DNA from: Bacillus sp. P14.5 | GTDB lineage: Bacteria; Bacillota; Bacilli; Bacillales; Bacillaceae_B | NCBI RefSeq assembly: GCF_003316765.1 | Contig: NZ_NIJF01000091.1 | Coordinates: 1-60,663, forward strand | Direction of reading: 5' to 3' | Length of the DNA: 60,663 nucleotides | Part shown: piece after piece, positions 19,785-31,263 of the stretch | Position numbering within the stretch: the stretch's first letter is position 1 | How the letters are laid out: the number at the start of each line of letters is the position of its first letter | Program-made: the position numbers and the translations under genes | Notes under the pieces: generated by a model | Seen by the model: only the letters and a program-made list of their open reading frames with translations | Told to the model about the DNA's origin: nothing | Database searches by the model: none

Positions 19785-20315
19785 GAGAAAAACTGGTATG
19801 TGGTCCATACTTACTCAGGATATGAAAATAAAGTAAAAGCAAACTTGGAAAAACGAGTTGAATCAATGGGGATGCAGGATAAGATCTTCCGTGTCGTTGT
19901 TCCTGAAGAAGAAGAGACGGAAATTAAGAACGGCAAGAAGAAAGTAGTCAAGAAGAAAGTGTTCCCTGGATATGTAATCGTAGAGATCGTCATGACGGAT
20001 GACTCTTGGTATGTAGTCCGAAATACACCTGGTGTGACAGGATTCGTCGGATCGACAGGCTCAGGCTCAAAACCGACGCCGCTTCTTCCCGAGGAAGTAA
20101 ATTCACTTCTGAAGCAGATGGGAATGGTAGAGAAGAAAATGGAAGTCAACTTTGAACTGGGCGAAACTGTAACGGTGACAGAGGGACCTTTCGCCAACTT
20201 TACAGGTTCGATTGAAGAGATTGATGCTGCAAAAGGAAAAGTGAAAGTACTTGTGAATATGTTCGGCCGGGAAACTCCGGTAGAGCTGGAATTTACACAA
20301 ATTGATAAATTATAA
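19782..20315 (+). CDS. nusG: Transcription termination/antitermination factor NusG
   Basis: This 177-residue protein has an NGN domain (about 1-115, WYVVHTYSGYENKVKANLEKR at the start) that binds the beta' clamp helices. A C-terminal KOW domain (about 125-177, GETVTVTEGPFANFTG) follows. In Bacillus NusG acts mainly as a pausing factor and contacts S10 to couple transcription and translation. It follows secE, with an unusual leader in between (promoter, terminator-like hairpin, and palindrome between ribosome site and ATG). Confidence 0.97.
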   Translation: MEKNWYVVHTYSGYENKVKANLEKRVESMGMQDKIFRVVVPEEEETEIKNGKKKVVKKKVFPGYVIVEIVMTDDSWYVVRNTPGVTGFVGSTGSGSKPTPLLPEEVNSLLKQMGMVEKKMEVNFELGETVTVTEGPFANFTGSIEEIDAAKGKVKVLVNMFGRETPVELEFTQIDKL

Positions 20316-20326
20316 TTTAAAAGAAC

Positions 20327-20355
20327 TTGAAATTAATTTGGATAAGTGATAATAT
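20327..20355 (+). promoter_or_regulatory. Promoter of rplK-rplA
   Basis: TTGAAA (20327-20332) and TAATAT (20350-20355) lie 17 nt apart, with an extended TG at 20347-20348. The roughly 130-nt leader that follows contains a GTCTCTGCGAGAGAC hairpin near 20371-20385. Confidence 0.65.
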
Positions 20356-20494
20356 TTCATAAGTCAGTCTGTCTCTGCGAGAGACTGCTGTACTACAAAT
20401 CAAGTTCTTTATGTTGATAAAGACATTTATTAAATGAGTGGGAGGGCAATACTGGCCCTATTACCACATCACGGACTTTAAGGAGGTGTGTCTC

Positions 20495-20920
20495 GTGGCT
20501 AAAAAAGTAGTTAAAGTTGTTAAGTTGCAAATCCCTGCTGGTAAAGCAAATCCAGCGCCGCCGGTTGGTCCAGCACTTGGTCAAGCTGGTGTTAATATCA
20601 TGGGATTCTGTAAGGAGTTTAATGCTCGCACAGCTGATCAAGCTGGCTTGATTATCCCTGTTGAAATTTCGGTATTTGAAGACCGTTCATTTACATTCAT
20701 CACTAAAACTCCGCCCGCTGCAGTTTTACTTAAGAAAGCAGCTGGCATTGAGTCTGGTTCTGGTGAACCAAACCGTAACAAAGTTGCAACGGTTAAGCGT
20801 GACAAAGTACGTGAAATCGCTGAAACAAAAATGCCTGACTTAAACGCTGCAAGCGTGGAAGCGGCTATGTTAATGGTTGAAGGTACTGCGCGCAGCATGG
20901 GTATTGTCATCGAAGACTAA
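20495..20920 (+). CDS. rplK: 50S ribosomal protein L11
   Basis: This 141-residue protein is at the usual length. It starts [21 protein letters not shown] and has the conserved [20 protein letters not shown] near 20-39. It binds the GTPase-associated centre of 23S rRNA and supports EF-G, EF-Tu and RelA function. The GTG at 20495 is chosen because AAGGAGGTG lies just upstream and upstream in-frame residues do not match the family. It is transcribed with rplA. Confidence 0.96.
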   Translation: MAKKVVKVVKLQIPAGKANPAPPVGPALGQAGVNIMGFCKEFNARTADQAGLIIPVEISVFEDRSFTFITKTPPAAVLLKKAAGIESGSGEPNRNKVATVKRDKVREIAETKMPDLNAASVEAAMLMVEGTARSMGIVIED

Positions 20921-20952
20921 TACTCAGATTAGTTGAATGTGCATGTTGGACG

Positions 20953-20990
20953 AGGTTGCGATGATGAAATGGTTGTTTCACTCGCAACCT
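20953..20990 (+). promoter_or_regulatory. Hairpin between rplK and rplA, candidate L1 binding site
   Basis: AGGTTGCGA (20953-20961) and TCGCAACCT (20982-20990) enclose a 20-nt loop with GATGAAATGG. L1 represses its own operon in several bacteria by binding an rRNA-like hairpin. The position fits, but the assignment is inferred. The short TTTA after it is weak for a terminator. Confidence 0.45.
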
Positions 20991-21041
20991 TTATTCGTGG
21001 GAGGTTATTCCGCTAAAACCACAATCTAGGAGGAAATTATA

Positions 21042-21740
21042 ATGGCTAAAAAAGGTAAAAAGTATCTTGAAGCTCAAAAACTAGTTGATCGTTCTCAGAA
21101 CTACGCTGTAACAGAAGCGGTTGAATTAGTTAAAAAGACAAACTTTGCTAAGTTTGACGCATCAGTAGAAGTGGCTTTCCGTCTTGGAGTAGACACTCGT
21201 AAAAACGACCAGCAAATCCGTGGAGCGGTTGTTCTTCCGCACGGAACTGGTAAAACACAAAAAGTCCTTGTATTCGCTAAAGGCGAAAAAGCGAAAGAAG
21301 CAGAAGCTGCTGGCGCTGACTTCGTAGGCGATGCAGACATGATCGCGAAAATCAACCAAGGTTGGTTTGATTTCGATGTAATCGTTGCGACGCCTGACAT
21401 GATGGGTGAAGTTGGTAAACTTGGCCGTGTGCTTGGACCAAAAGGTTTAATGCCGAACCCTAAAACAGGAACAGTAACATTTGATGTTGAAAAAGCTGTG
21501 AATGAAATCAAAGCAGGTAAAGTAGAATACCGCGCTGACAAAGCTGGAAATGTACATGTGCCAATCGGTAAAGTATCATTTGACACTGACAAGCTTGTTG
21601 AAAACTTCACTACGATGTTTGATACAATGCTTAAAGCGAAACCAGCTGCTGCTAAAGGAACTTACATGAAAAATGTAGCTGTCACTTCAACAATGGGTCC
21701 TGGAGTGAAAGTAGATCCTTCAACATTCGCTGTAAAATAA
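21042..21740 (+). CDS. rplA: 50S ribosomal protein L1
   Basis: This 232-residue protein is at family length and forms the mobile L1 stalk that helps release tRNA from the E site. Diagnostic segments are [20 protein letters not shown] (about 50-69) and [18 protein letters not shown] near 129-146. It starts with ATG behind CTAGGAGG. In other bacteria L1 also acts as translational repressor of its mRNA; a hairpin upstream may serve this. Confidence 0.96.
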   Translation: MAKKGKKYLEAQKLVDRSQNYAVTEAVELVKKTNFAKFDASVEVAFRLGVDTRKNDQQIRGAVVLPHGTGKTQKVLVFAKGEKAKEAEAAGADFVGDADMIAKINQGWFDFDVIVATPDMMGEVGKLGRVLGPKGLMPNPKTGTVTFDVEKAVNEIKAGKVEYRADKAGNVHVPIGKVSFDTDKLVENFTTMFDTMLKAKPAAAKGTYMKNVAVTSTMGPGVKVDPSTFAVK

Positions 21741-21751
21741 TTAAAATGATA

Positions 21752-21780
21752 TTGACTTAACGGATTGAGTGATATATAAT
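21752..21780 (+). promoter_or_regulatory. Promoter of rplJ-rplL
   Basis: TTGACT (21752-21757) and TATAAT (21775-21780) lie 17 nt apart, 12 nt after the rplA stop and just upstream of the L10 leader. Confidence 0.8.
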
Positions 21781-21810
21781 TCATTCTGTTGTTAAAAAAT
21801 ATATAACATT

Positions 21811-21930
21811 TGTACCATAGACAGCAGGTGCTGATAAAGCTTAAATTCCTGCCGAGGTAATTGCGATATAACGATTCGGAAGATTCGTCTGCAATGCCTT
21901 CATGTCTACTACGATATGAAGGCATTTTTA
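21811..21930 (+). promoter_or_regulatory. L10 leader RNA with terminator
   Basis: The leader has the L10-type elements ACAGCAGGTGCTGA (21820-21833) and AATTCCTGCCGAGGT (21844-21858). A strong terminator AATGCCTTCAT / ATGAAGGCATT (21893 to about 21926) with a T5 tail follows. In Firmicutes the L10(L12)4 complex binds this leader and promotes attenuation of rplJL. Boundaries are approximate. Confidence 0.85.
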
Positions 21931-21981
21931 TTGTGATAGACCGGTATGAATGTTCATCAGAAATCTACAGGAGGTGTAATG

Positions 21982-22482
21982 ATGAGCAGCATTCTTGATC
22001 AAAAGAAACAAATCGTTGATGAAATCTCAGACAAGATGAAAAACAGTGTATCTACTATCATTGTAGATTACCGTGGATTAGACGTATCTGAGGTTACTGA
22101 ACTTCGTAAACAACTTCGTGAAGCTGGCATCGACTTCAAAGTATACAAAAATACAATGATGCGTCGTGCAGCTGAAGCCGCTGGTTACGAAGGTTTGAAT
22201 GAAGTGTTGACTGGACCGAGCGCAATTGCGTTCAGTACTGAAGAAGTTGTGGCTCCGGCTAAGATTCTTAACAACTTCGCTAAAGACCACGAAGCTCTTG
22301 AAATCAAAGCGGGTATTATAGAAGGTACAGTTACTTCTGTAGAAGAAGTTAAAGCAATCGCTGAACTTCCTTCTCGTGAAGGTCTTCTTTCTATGCTTCT
22401 CAGCGTGCTTCAAGCACCAATGCGCAACTTCGCGTTGGCTACGAAAGCAGTTGCGGATCAAAAAGAAGAGCAAGGCGCTTAA
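21982..22482 (+). CDS. rplJ: 50S ribosomal protein L10
   Basis: This protein has 166 residues, the same as B. subtilis L10. The N-terminal rRNA-binding domain includes [20 protein letters not shown]. The C-terminal helix binds L7/L12 dimers to build the stalk. ATG 21982 (MSSILDQ) is preferred over the adjacent 21979 by family alignment, and both follow GGAGGTG. Expression is governed by the upstream L10 leader. Confidence 0.95.
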   Translation: MSSILDQKKQIVDEISDKMKNSVSTIIVDYRGLDVSEVTELRKQLREAGIDFKVYKNTMMRRAAEAAGYEGLNEVLTGPSAIAFSTEEVVAPAKILNNFAKDHEALEIKAGIIEGTVTSVEEVKAIAELPSREGLLSMLLSVLQAPMRNFALATKAVADQKEEQGA

Positions 22483-22545
22483 TCTTGCAAGTTAACTTGC
22501 AAACAAAATTTAAACTATTCCATATAATATAGGAGGAAATATAAA

Positions 22546-22908
22546 ATGAGTAAAGAGCAAATTATCGATGCGATTAAAGAAATGTCTGTTCTTGATTTAA
22601 ACGATCTTGTAAAAGCAATTGAAGAAGAATTTGGTGTAACTGCTGCTGCTCCTGTAGCAATGGGCGCTGCTGCTGGCGGAGACGCTGCTGCAGAGCAAAC
22701 TGAATTTGACGTTATCCTTGAGAGCGCTGGTTCTCAAAAAATCAAAGTTATCAAAGCTGTTCGTGAAATCACAGGCCTTGGTCTTAAAGAAGCGAAAGAA
22801 CTTGTTGATAACACTCCAAAAGCTCTTAAAGAAGGTATTTCTAAAGAGGAAGCTGAAGAACTTAAAGCTAAACTTGAAGAAGTTGGAGCTGGCGTAGAAG
22901 TTAAGTAA
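22546..22908 (+). CDS. rplL: 50S ribosomal protein L7/L12
   Basis: This 120-residue protein has an N-terminal dimerisation domain (1-30), an alanine-rich hinge (about 32-52, [20 protein letters not shown]) and a C-terminal factor-binding domain with [20 protein letters not shown]. It is the multicopy stalk protein that recruits translation GTPases. It follows rplJ by 63 nt behind TAGGAGG. Confidence 0.97.
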   Translation: MSKEQIIDAIKEMSVLDLNDLVKAIEEEFGVTAAAPVAMGAAAGGDAAAEQTEFDVILESAGSQKIKVIKAVREITGLGLKEAKELVDNTPKALKEGISKEEAEELKAKLEEVGAGVEVK

Positions 22909-22925
22909 TTCACGACAGATTTAGA

Positions 22926-22951
22926 AGCTCGCTTATATAGCGGGCTTTTTT
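22926..22951 (+). terminator. Terminator after rplL
   Basis: AGCTCGC (22926-22932) pairs with GCGGGCT (22940-22946) with one G-U, followed by T6. Some readthrough into ybxB and rpoB is likely. Confidence 0.7.
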
Positions 22952-23030
22952 GTTCTGTTAGTTGGTAGAACCAGGCGGTACATCCTTTGTGCAGAACAAT
23001 CGGGTGACCACCCCGGATGGGAGGCTTTTG

Positions 23031-23636
23031 ATGTCGAATCATTATTATTCCCGCACGCCTGAGGTGAAAAGTGATCCTCAAGTGATGGAAGTCGAATTGA
23101 GAGATTTTAAATTCCGCTTGAAAACGGACCAAGGCGTCTTTTCGAAAAATGAAATTGACTTTGGCTCCCGTCTTCTGATCGATTCATTTATTGAAAATGA
23201 AAAGGCGGGCCCTCTGCTGGATGTGGGCTGCGGATATGGCCCGATCGGTCTTTCCATGGCGAAAGCTTTTCCAGACCGCACCGTGCATATGGTTGATGTC
23301 AATGAACGCGCGCTGGGACTGGCAAAAGATAATGCCGATAAAAACGGGATATCCAATGTATCCATTTATGAAAGCAGCTGCTTTGAGAATGTCGGCGAGA
23401 AGAGTTTCTCTGCGATCCTGACCAATCCGCCGATCCGGGCGGGTAAATCGGTTGTTCACGAAATTCTTGAAGACAGCTATAACCATTTGTCTGAAGGCGG
23501 GGAGTTGTGGGTTGTGATACAAAAGAAACAAGGTGCAGCCTCTGCATTCAAAAAGATGGAAGATATCTATGGAAACGCCGAAATAGCCGCCAAGAAAAAA
23601 GGCTATCAGATTTTAAAGTCTGTAAAAGAAAATTAA
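23031..23636 (+). CDS. ybxB: RsmC-like class I SAM-dependent methyltransferase (YbxB)
   Basis: This 201-residue protein has the SAM-binding motif LLDVGCGYGPIG (about 62-73) and NPPIRAGK near 132-139. The latter resembles the NPPF/NPPI motif of N2-guanine rRNA methyltransferases. The substrate of Bacillus YbxB is not known to me; a 16S rRNA guanine is a guess from RsmC similarity. ATG 23031 (MSNHYYSRTPEV) is chosen over an upstream in-frame start by family alignment and GGGAGG. It lies between rplL and rpoB as in B. subtilis. Confidence 0.88.
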   Translation: MSNHYYSRTPEVKSDPQVMEVELRDFKFRLKTDQGVFSKNEIDFGSRLLIDSFIENEKAGPLLDVGCGYGPIGLSMAKAFPDRTVHMVDVNERALGLAKDNADKNGISNVSIYESSCFENVGEKSFSAILTNPPIRAGKSVVHEILEDSYNHLSEGGELWVVIQKKQGAASAFKKMEDIYGNAEIAAKKKGYQILKSVKEN

Positions 23637-23665
23637 TTGACGTAACATAGGGGCTATGTTAGTAT
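23637..23665 (+). promoter_or_regulatory. Candidate rpoB promoter with an 8-bp palindrome in its spacer
   Basis: TTGACG (23637-23642) and TAGTAT (23660-23665) lie 17 nt apart. The spacer is almost entirely the palindrome TAACATAGGGGCTATGTTA (23643-23661), which also reaches into the -10. Similar arms recur at the rplM promoter. Confidence 0.55.
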
Positions 23666-23768
23666 TATAAAATGCAAAAATATTATTTTCCGGTATTATG
23701 TCCATATGTATAAAGTTTGGATTATATGGAAAAGATTATAAAATAATAGCTCGTTATGTGGAAAATGA

Positions 23769-23832
23769 GGTTTTATGGAGTAAAACCCTTTTTCTTTTTG
23801 TCTTATGGTAGAGTGGTTGTACTACTTTAAGA
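23769..23832 (+). terminator. rpoB leader: terminator-like hairpin followed by a second stem
   Basis: GGTTTTA (23769-23775) and TAAAACC (23781-23787) are followed by CTTTTTCTTTTT. Next, GTCTTA and TAAGAC (23800-23805, 23827-23832) enclose GTAG/CTAC. Lying between promoter and gene, this may act as an attenuator rather than a full stop. Confidence 0.55.
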
Positions 23833-23875
23833 CATATAGAGGCAACCAAAACGTTTGATTTGAGGGGTGAATCAG

Positions 23876-26800
23876 TTGACAGGTCAACTAGTTCAGTATG
23901 GACGACACCGCCAACGCAGAAGTTTTGCGCGTATCAGTGAAGTATTAGATTTACCAAATTTAATCGAAATTCAAACATCCTCCTATCAATGGTTTCTTGA
24001 TGAGGGATTAAGAGAGATGTTTCGCGACATTTCTCCGATTGAGGACTTCACTGGTAATCTTTCCTTGGAATTTATTGATTATAGCCTTGGGGAGCCAAAG
24101 TACTCGGTGGAAGAATCAAAAGAGCGAGATGTAACATATTCAGCGCCGTTAAGAGTCAAGGTCCGTTTATTGAACAAGGAAACCGGCGAAGTTAAAGACC
24201 AGGATGTGTTTATGGGCGATTTCCCGCTGATGACAGAAACGGGAACGTTCGTGATCAATGGTGCTGAACGCGTTATTGTATCACAGCTTGTTCGTTCGCC
24301 AAGTGTTTACTTCAGCGGCAAAATGGACAAAAACGGCAAAAAAGGCTTCACTGCTACCGTTATTCCAAACCGCGGTGCGTGGCTGGAATATGAAACAGAT
24401 GCGAAAGATGTAGTGCATGTGCGTATTGACCGCACACGTAAATTACCGGTAACGGTTCTATTGCGTGCACTTGGGTTTGGTTCTGATCAAGAAATCATCG
24501 ATCTTATTGGTGATAATGAGTATATCCGCAATACTCTCGAAAAGGATAACACTGAGGGTATCGAGAAAGCGCTTCTTGAAATCTATGAGCGCCTTCGTCC
24601 GGGTGAGCCGCCTACAGTAGAAAATGCTAAGAGTCTTTTAGTTTCCCGCTTCTTTGATCCTAAAAGATATGATCTTGCAAATGTAGGACGCTACAAGATG
24701 AATAAAAAGCTGCATATCAAAAACCGTCTGTTCGGACAGACTCTGGCGGAAACGCTGGCAGATCCGGAAACAGGGGAAATTGTGGCAGAGAAGGGCACAG
24801 TGCTTGACCGACGTGCTCTGGACAAAGTCATTCCGTACTTAGAAAACGGCATCGGCTTCAAAACCTACCAGCAGTCTGGCGGAGTATTGGAAGATGACGT
24901 AGTGCTTCAGTCTATTAAAATCTATTCTCCTAATGAAGAGGGAGAAAAAGAGATCAATGTTATAAGTAACGCGTTTGTAGAAGAAGAAATAAAGAACATC
25001 ACACCTGCTGATATCATTTCTTCTATCAGTTACTTCTTTAACCTGCTTCACGGAGTCGGCGATACGGATGATATCGACCACCTGGGCAACAGACGTCTTC
25101 GTTCTGTTGGCGAATTGCTTCAAAACCAATTCAGGATCGGTCTTTCCCGTATGGAACGTGTAGTTCGCGAAAGAATGTCCATTCAGGATGCGAATACGAT
25201 CACTCCGCAGCAATTGATCAATATCCGTCCTGTTATTGCATCTATTAAAGAGTTCTTCGGAAGCTCTCAGCTTTCTCAGTTCATGGATCAAACGAACCCG
25301 CTGGCTGAACTGACTCACAAAAGACGTCTTTCAGCATTGGGGCCGGGCGGACTTACGCGTGAGCGTGCAGGCTTTGAAGTCCGTGACGTTCACTACTCCC
25401 ACTATGGGCGTATGTGTCCGATTGAAACTCCAGAGGGTCCGAACATTGGACTGATCAACTCTTTATCTTCATTTGCAAAAGTGAATCGTTTCGGTTTCAT
25501 TGAAACTCCTTACCGCCGTGTCGATCCTGACACAGGAAAGGTAACGAACCGTATGGATTACTTGACTGCAGACGAAGAGGATAACTATGTGGTGGCACAG
25601 GCGAATGCACGCCTGAGTGACGACGGTTCCTTCCTTGACGATGAAGTCATCGCCCGTTTCCGCGGAGAGAATACAGTTGTTAAACGTGAGCGCATCGATT
25701 ATATGGATGTATCACCTAAGCAGGTTGTATCTGCTGCAACAGCTTGTATTCCTTTCCTTGAGAACGATGACTCTAACCGTGCCCTTATGGGAGCGAACAT
25801 GCAGCGGCAAGCTGTGCCTCTAATGAATCCTGAATCCCCGATTGTCGGGACAGGGATGGAGCACGTTTCCGCAAAGGATTCCGGTGCTGCTGTCATCTGT
25901 AAGCATGAAGGTATCGTAGAGCGTGTAGAAGCGAAACAAGTTTGGGTCCGCCAAATTAAAGAAATAGATGGCCAGGAAGTTAAAGGCGATCTGGATAAAT
26001 ACAGAATGCAGAAATTCATCCGTTCCAACCAGGGAACTTGTTACAACCAGCGCCCGATCGTAAGTGAAGGTGACAGGGTGACAAAAGGTGAAATTCTTGC
26101 AGATGGTCCTTCAATGGAAAAAGGTGAACTTGCTCTTGGGCGCAATGTAATGGTTGGTTTCATGACATGGGACGGTTACAACTATGAAGATGCCATCATC
26201 ATGAGTGAACGCCTTGTGAAGGATGATGTTTATACATCCATCCACATTGAGGAATATGAATCAGAATCCAGGGATACAAAGCTTGGACCTGAAGAAATTA
26301 CCCGTGACATTCCGAATGTCGGAGAAGATGCGCTTCGCAATCTTGATGAACGCGGAATCATCCGTGTCGGTGCAGAAGTGAAAGACGGAGACCTGCTTGT
26401 CGGTAAAGTGACGCCTAAAGGTGTAACAGAACTTACAGCTGAAGAAAGACTGCTTCATGCAATCTTCGGTGAAAAAGCACGTGAAGTCCGTGACACTTCT
26501 CTTCGTGTACCTCATGGAGGCGGCGGTATCGTCCTGGATGTTAAAGTCTTCAACCGTGAAGACGGAGACGAACTTCCTCCGGGTGTAAACCAGCTTGTCC
26601 GTGCTTATATCGTTCAGAAACGTAAGATTTCTGAAGGAGATAAAATGGCAGGACGACATGGTAACAAAGGTGTTATCTCGCGTATCCTTCCTGAAGAAGA
26701 TATGCCGTTCCTTCCAGACGGAACACCAATCGATATCATGTTGAATCCGCTTGGCGTTCCATCCCGTATGAATATCGGACAGGTGCTTGAGCTTCATCTT

Positions 26801-27433
26801 GGTATGGCAGCGAGATACCTGGGAATTCATGTTGCATCACCAGTATTTGATGGTGCGCGTGAGGAAGATGTCTGGTCCACTATCGAAGAGGCAGGCATGG
26901 CGAGAGATGCCAAGACTGTCCTGTACGACGGACGTACCGGTGAGCCATTCGATAATCGTGTGTCAGTCGGTATCATGTATATGATCAAGCTTGCCCACAT
27001 GGTTGACGATAAGCTTCATGCCCGTTCAACTGGACCGTACTCACTTGTTACACAGCAGCCGCTGGGCGGTAAAGCCCAATTCGGCGGACAGCGTTTCGGT
27101 GAGATGGAAGTATGGGCTCTTGAAGCATACGGAGCCGCTTATACACTGCAGGAAATCCTTACAGTCAAATCGGATGATGTTGTCGGTCGTGTGAAGACTT
27201 ATGAAGCTATTGTCAAAGGTGAAAATGTACCTGAACCGGGTGTTCCGGAATCATTCAAAGTATTGATCAAAGAACTTCAAAGTTTGGGTATGGACGTTAA
27301 AATCCTTTCAAGCAATGACGAAGAAATCGAAATGCGTGACATGGAAGATGAAGATGAATCACAGCAGGCAGATACTTTAAATATCGCGGACAAGGATCAA
27401 CAAGAATCCGAAACAGTTGGGTCGAAAGAATAG
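23876..27433 (+). CDS. rpoB: DNA-directed RNA polymerase subunit beta
   Basis: This 1185-residue subunit is full length for Bacillus. The rifampicin-binding region [20 protein letters not shown] followed by [11 protein letters not shown] is wild type, so susceptibility is expected. The C-terminal part has the [12 protein letters not shown] active-site lysine motif and the clamp anchor. The C-terminal tail is acidic (residues about 1155-1185) as in other bacilli. The TTG at 23876 ([11 protein letters not shown]) is chosen over an in-frame GTG at 23867 because GAGGGGTGA ends 5 nt before it and covers that GTG. It is followed by rpoC at 55 nt. Confidence 0.97.
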   Translation: MTGQLVQYGRHRQRRSFARISEVLDLPNLIEIQTSSYQWFLDEGLREMFRDISPIEDFTGNLSLEFIDYSLGEPKYSVEESKERDVTYSAPLRVKVRLLNKETGEVKDQDVFMGDFPLMTETGTFVINGAERVIVSQLVRSPSVYFSGKMDKNGKKGFTATVIPNRGAWLEYETDAKDVVHVRIDRTRKLPVTVLLRALGFGSDQEIIDLIGDNEYIRNTLEKDNTEGIEKALLEIYERLRPGEPPTVENAKSLLVSRFFDPKRYDLANVGRYKMNKKLHIKNRLFGQTLAETLADPETGEIVAEKGTVLDRRALDKVIPYLENGIGFKTYQQSGGVLEDDVVLQSIKIYSPNEEGEKEINVISNAFVEEEIKNITPADIISSISYFFNLLHGVGDTDDIDHLGNRRLRSVGELLQNQFRIGLSRMERVVRERMSIQDANTITPQQLINIRPVIASIKEFFGSSQLSQFMDQTNPLAELTHKRRLSALGPGGLTRERAGFEVRDVHYSHYGRMCPIETPEGPNIGLINSLSSFAKVNRFGFIETPYRRVDPDTGKVTNRMDYLTADEEDNYVVAQANARLSDDGSFLDDEVIARFRGENTVVKRERIDYMDVSPKQVVSAATACIPFLENDDSNRALMGANMQRQAVPLMNPESPIVGTGMEHVSAKDSGAAVICKHEGIVERVEAKQVWVRQIKEIDGQEVKGDLDKYRMQKFIRSNQGTCYNQRPIVSEGDRVTKGEILADGPSMEKGELALGRNVMVGFMTWDGYNYEDAIIMSERLVKDDVYTSIHIEEYESESRDTKLGPEEITRDIPNVGEDALRNLDERGIIRVGAEVKDGDLLVGKVTPKGVTELTAEERLLHAIFGEKAREVRDTSLRVPHGGGGIVLDVKVFNREDGDELPPGVNQLVRAYIVQKRKISEGDKMAGRHGNKGVISRILPEEDMPFLPDGTPIDIMLNPLGVPSRMNIGQVLELHLGMAARYLGIHVASPVFDGAREEDVWSTIEEAGMARDAKTVLYDGRTGEPFDNRVSVGIMYMIKLAHMVDDKLHARSTGPYSLVTQQPLGGKAQFGGQRFGEMEVWALEAYGAAYTLQEILTVKSDDVVGRVKTYEAIVKGENVPEPGVPESFKVLIKELQSLGMDVKILSSNDEEIEMRDMEDEDESQQADTLNIADKDQQESETVGSKE

Positions 27434-27488
27434 CCGGATTCGGAGCAATTAGGGTTAGAACCTGTAGATTAAAAGGGAGGTAGGCCCC

Positions 27489-30400
27489 TTGCTAGATGTT
27501 AATAACTTTGAATATATGAAAATCGGCCTTGCATCACCTGACAAGATTCGTTCTTGGTCATTCGGTGAAGTCAAGAAGCCGGAAACTATCAACTATCGTA
27601 CGTTAAAACCTGAAAAGGACGGTTTGTTCTGCGAGCGTATTTTCGGTCCAACAAAGGACTGGGAATGCCACTGTGGAAAATACAAACGTGTCCGTTATAA
27701 AGGTGTAGTCTGTGACCGATGCGGAGTAGAGGTAACAAAAGCAAAAGTGCGCCGTGAAAGAATGGGGCACATCGAGCTTGCGGCACCTGTATCTCATATC
27801 TGGTACTTTAAAGGAATTCCAAGCCGTATGGGACTTGTCTTAGACATGTCCCCCCGTGCTTTGGAAGAAGTCATCTACTTCGCTTCCTATGTAGTAACAG
27901 AACCGGGAGATACTGCTCTTGAGAAAAAGCAGCTTCTTTCTGAAAAAGAATATCGTGCATACCGTGAAAAATATGGTGTGAAGTTCCAGGCGGCAATGGG
28001 TGCCGAGGCAATCAAGAAAATCCTGCAGGACATCGACCTTGATAAAGAGGCTGATTTCCTTAAAGAGGAATTGAAAACTGCTCAAGGCCAGCGCCGTACC
28101 CGTGCAATCAAAAGACTTGAAGTTGTAGAATCATTCAGGAACTCAGGAAATGATCCTGACTGGATGATCCTCGATGTTCTGCCGGTTATCCCTCCAGAGC
28201 TGCGCCCGATGGTACAGCTTGACGGTGGGCGCTTTGCGACATCAGACCTTAATGATCTGTATCGCCGTGTGATCAACCGTAATAACCGCTTGAAGCGTTT
28301 ATTGGATCTTGGCGCACCGAGCATAATCGTTCAGAACGAAAAGCGTATGCTTCAAGAAGCTGTAGATGCACTGATTGATAATGGACGAAGAGGCCGTCCT
28401 GTAACGGGTCCTGGTAACAGACCGTTAAAATCCCTTTCTCATATGCTTAAGGGGAAACAAGGACGCTTCCGTCAAAACCTTCTTGGGAAGCGTGTTGACT
28501 ACTCAGGCCGTTCTGTAATCGTTGTTGGTCCCAACCTGAAAATGTATCAGTGCGGACTTCCAAAAGAAATGGCCCTTGAATTGTTCAAGCCTTTCGTTAT
28601 GAAGGAACTTGTTGAAAAAGGCATCGCTCACAACATCAAGAGCGCGAAACGCAAAATCGAAAGAATACAGCCTGAAGTATGGGATGTCCTTGAAGAGGTA
28701 ATCAAAGAGCACCCTGTACTGCTTAACCGCGCCCCGACTCTTCACAGATTGGGAATCCAGGCGTTTGAACCTACTTTGGTAGAAGGAAGGGCAATTCGAC
28801 TTCACCCGCTTGTATGTACTGCTTACAACGCAGACTTTGATGGTGACCAAATGGCTGTCCATGTACCTCTATCATCTGAAGCTCAAGCTGAAGCAAGAAT
28901 GCTGATGCTCGCAGCTCAAAATATCCTTAACCCGAAAGACGGTAAACCGGTTGTAACTCCATCACAGGATATGGTTCTTGGTAACTACTACCTGACAATG
29001 GAACGCGAAGGTGCCAAAGGGGAAGGCAGCACTTACAGCAATGCTAACGAAGCTCTGATTGCTTACCAGAACGGTTATGTACATTTACATTCCCGTATTG
29101 CGGTAGCAGCATCATCGCTTAACAATAAAACGTTCACTGAAGAACAAAACAAACAGCTTCTATTGACGACTGTTGGTAAAATTGTCTTCAATGAAATACT
29201 TCCTGACAGTTTCCCGTTCATCAATGAACCAACTCAGAGCAATCTGGAAACAGTGACTCCTGAGAACTATTTCGTTGATCCTAAAACGGACATCAGAGAA
29301 GAATTCAAGAACAGAGAACTGATCAATCCATTCAAAAAAGGTTTCCTTGGAAATGTCATCGCAGAGGTCTTCAAACGCTTTGCGATCACAGAAACATCCC
29401 GTATGCTTGACCGGATGAAGGACCTTGGATTCAGATACTCTACCAAGGCAGGTATCACTGTTGGTATCGCCGATATCGTCGTACTAGCCGAAAAAGAAGA
29501 GATCCTGACAGAAGCTCAATCAAAAGTGGATAACGTGCTGAAGCAATTCAAGCGTGGTTTGATCACGGAAGATGAGCGTTATGACAGAGTAATCTCGATC
29601 TGGAGTGCAGCCAAGGATACAATCCAAGGCAAGCTGATGGCTACACTTGACCGAAGCAACCCTATCTTCATGATGAGTGACTCCGGGGCCCGTGGTAACG
29701 CGTCCAACTTCACTCAGCTTGCAGGTATGCGCGGACTTATGGCCAACCCGGCTGGACGTATTATCGAGCTTCCAATCAAGTCAAGTTTCCGTGAAGGACT
29801 GACAGTACTTGAGTACTTCATCTCCACTCACGGTGCCCGTAAAGGTCTTGCCGATACGGCGCTTAAAACGGCTGACTCAGGTTACCTTACACGCCGTCTT
29901 GTTGATGTTGCACAGGATGTCATCGTCCGTGAAGAAGATTGCGGAACGGACCGCGGCCTTCATGTTGCATCCATCAAAGATGGTACCGAAATCATCGAAC
30001 CGCTTGAAGAGCGTCTGATAGGAAGATATTCCCGCAGAGCGATCAAGCACCCGTCCACAGGTGACGTGATGGTTGAGGAAAATCAATTAATTACCCAGGA
30101 TCTTGCCAAGGCTATCATTGATGCCGGCATTGAAACTGTTTATATCCGTTCTGCGTTCACATGCAACACTCGTCATGGTGTATGTGAGAAGTGCTACGGT
30201 ACCAACCTTGCTACCGGCCAGAAAGTGGAAGTCGGGGAAGCAGTCGGTATCATTGCTGCACAATCCATCGGTGAGCCTGGTACACAGCTTACGATGCGTA
30301 CCTTCCATACAGGAGGGGTTGCAGGAGATGATATCACACAGGGTCTTCCTCGTATCCAGGAGATCTTTGAGGCACGCCATCCAAAAGGGCAGGCTGTCAT

Positions 30401-31082
30401 TTCTGAAATTGAGGGTGTCATCACTTCTATTTCCGAAGGCAAAGACCGTCAATACGAAATCACTGTACAAGGTGAAGTCGAAACAAGATCTTACACTGCG
30501 CCATATACAGCCCGCTTAAAATACGGTGTCAATGACCGTGTAATAAGAGGTGAAGGAATCACTGAAGGTTCCATCGATCCTAAAGAACTATTGAAAGTCA
30601 AGGACGTAAACGCAGTGCAAGAATACTTGCTTCGTGAAGTTCAAAAGGTTTACCGTATGCAGGGTGTTGAAATCGGCGATAAGCACGTAGAGGTAATGGT
30701 ACGTCAAATGCTGAGAAAAGTCAGAGTAATTGATGCGGGTGAAACGGAAGTTCTGCCTGGTACACTGCTCGACATCCACCAATTCACGGATGCCAATGAA
30801 AAAGCCATTCTTAATGGAGATGTACCAGCAACTGGACGTCCGGTATTGCTGGGTATTACGAAAGCCTCCCTTGAGACGGATTCATTCTTGTCAGCAGCAT
30901 CCTTCCAGGAGACAACCCGTGTCCTTACAGATGCAGCAATCAAAGGCAAGCGCGATGAATTGCTCGGCCTGAAAGAAAATGTCATCATCGGTAAACTTGT
31001 TCCGGCTGGAACTGGAATGCAGCGCTACCGCAGGGCTGAACCTTTGATGGAAGAAAAAGAAGAAGCTGTAACAGTAGATTAA
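27489..31082 (+). CDS. rpoC: DNA-directed RNA polymerase subunit beta'
   Basis: This 1197-residue subunit is full length. The N-terminal zinc ribbon is [20 protein letters not shown] (about 60-79). The catalytic motif NADFDGD, holding the active-site magnesium, lies near residues 447-453. A second zinc site uses CGTD and [11 protein letters not shown] (about 817-890). The trigger-loop region includes [11 protein letters not shown]. The start is TTG behind AGGGAGG (about 27475-27481), as in related bacilli. It follows rpoB on the same transcript. Confidence 0.98.
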   Translation: MLDVNNFEYMKIGLASPDKIRSWSFGEVKKPETINYRTLKPEKDGLFCERIFGPTKDWECHCGKYKRVRYKGVVCDRCGVEVTKAKVRRERMGHIELAAPVSHIWYFKGIPSRMGLVLDMSPRALEEVIYFASYVVTEPGDTALEKKQLLSEKEYRAYREKYGVKFQAAMGAEAIKKILQDIDLDKEADFLKEELKTAQGQRRTRAIKRLEVVESFRNSGNDPDWMILDVLPVIPPELRPMVQLDGGRFATSDLNDLYRRVINRNNRLKRLLDLGAPSIIVQNEKRMLQEAVDALIDNGRRGRPVTGPGNRPLKSLSHMLKGKQGRFRQNLLGKRVDYSGRSVIVVGPNLKMYQCGLPKEMALELFKPFVMKELVEKGIAHNIKSAKRKIERIQPEVWDVLEEVIKEHPVLLNRAPTLHRLGIQAFEPTLVEGRAIRLHPLVCTAYNADFDGDQMAVHVPLSSEAQAEARMLMLAAQNILNPKDGKPVVTPSQDMVLGNYYLTMEREGAKGEGSTYSNANEALIAYQNGYVHLHSRIAVAASSLNNKTFTEEQNKQLLLTTVGKIVFNEILPDSFPFINEPTQSNLETVTPENYFVDPKTDIREEFKNRELINPFKKGFLGNVIAEVFKRFAITETSRMLDRMKDLGFRYSTKAGITVGIADIVVLAEKEEILTEAQSKVDNVLKQFKRGLITEDERYDRVISIWSAAKDTIQGKLMATLDRSNPIFMMSDSGARGNASNFTQLAGMRGLMANPAGRIIELPIKSSFREGLTVLEYFISTHGARKGLADTALKTADSGYLTRRLVDVAQDVIVREEDCGTDRGLHVASIKDGTEIIEPLEERLIGRYSRRAIKHPSTGDVMVEENQLITQDLAKAIIDAGIETVYIRSAFTCNTRHGVCEKCYGTNLATGQKVEVGEAVGIIAAQSIGEPGTQLTMRTFHTGGVAGDDITQGLPRIQEIFEARHPKGQAVISEIEGVITSISEGKDRQYEITVQGEVETRSYTAPYTARLKYGVNDRVIRGEGITEGSIDPKELLKVKDVNAVQEYLLREVQKVYRMQGVEIGDKHVEVMVRQMLRKVRVIDAGETEVLPGTLLDIHQFTDANEKAILNGDVPATGRPVLLGITKASLETDSFLSAASFQETTRVLTDAAIKGKRDELLGLKENVIIGKLVPAGTGMQRYRRAEPLMEEKEEAVTVD

Positions 31083-31156
31083 TTCTATAATGGACGGCAT
31101 TAAAGTTATCTGCAAAAATTTTAATTTGATTTAACCGCTTTTCTGCTTCAATCTTT

Positions 31157-31239
31157 GATTGGAGCGCAAGGTGTACGATCTCCTGCGTGATCAGCTCGAC
31201 AGGCGAGCCCCGCGGAGTCGTTCACCTGGAGCGGAAATC
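31157..31239 (+). repeat. Dispersed GC-rich inverted element, short form
   Basis: The element begins GATTGGAGCG and ends GGAGCGGAAATC. AGGTGTACGATCTCCTGCG on the left pairs with CGCGGAGTCGTTCACCT on the right with few mismatches, and an inner GCTCG/CGAGC hairpin caps it. The same ends and stem occur at 55876-56144. It looks like a short non-coding mobile or structural repeat. No transposase is present. Confidence 0.65.
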
Positions 31240-31263
31240 ACAAAAAATCATATATGGATGACA

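Noticed and set aside
23867..23875. GTG 23867 as the rpoB start
   Set aside because: The codon lies inside the GAGGGGTGA ribosome site; TTG 23876 gives the family start MTGQLVQYG.
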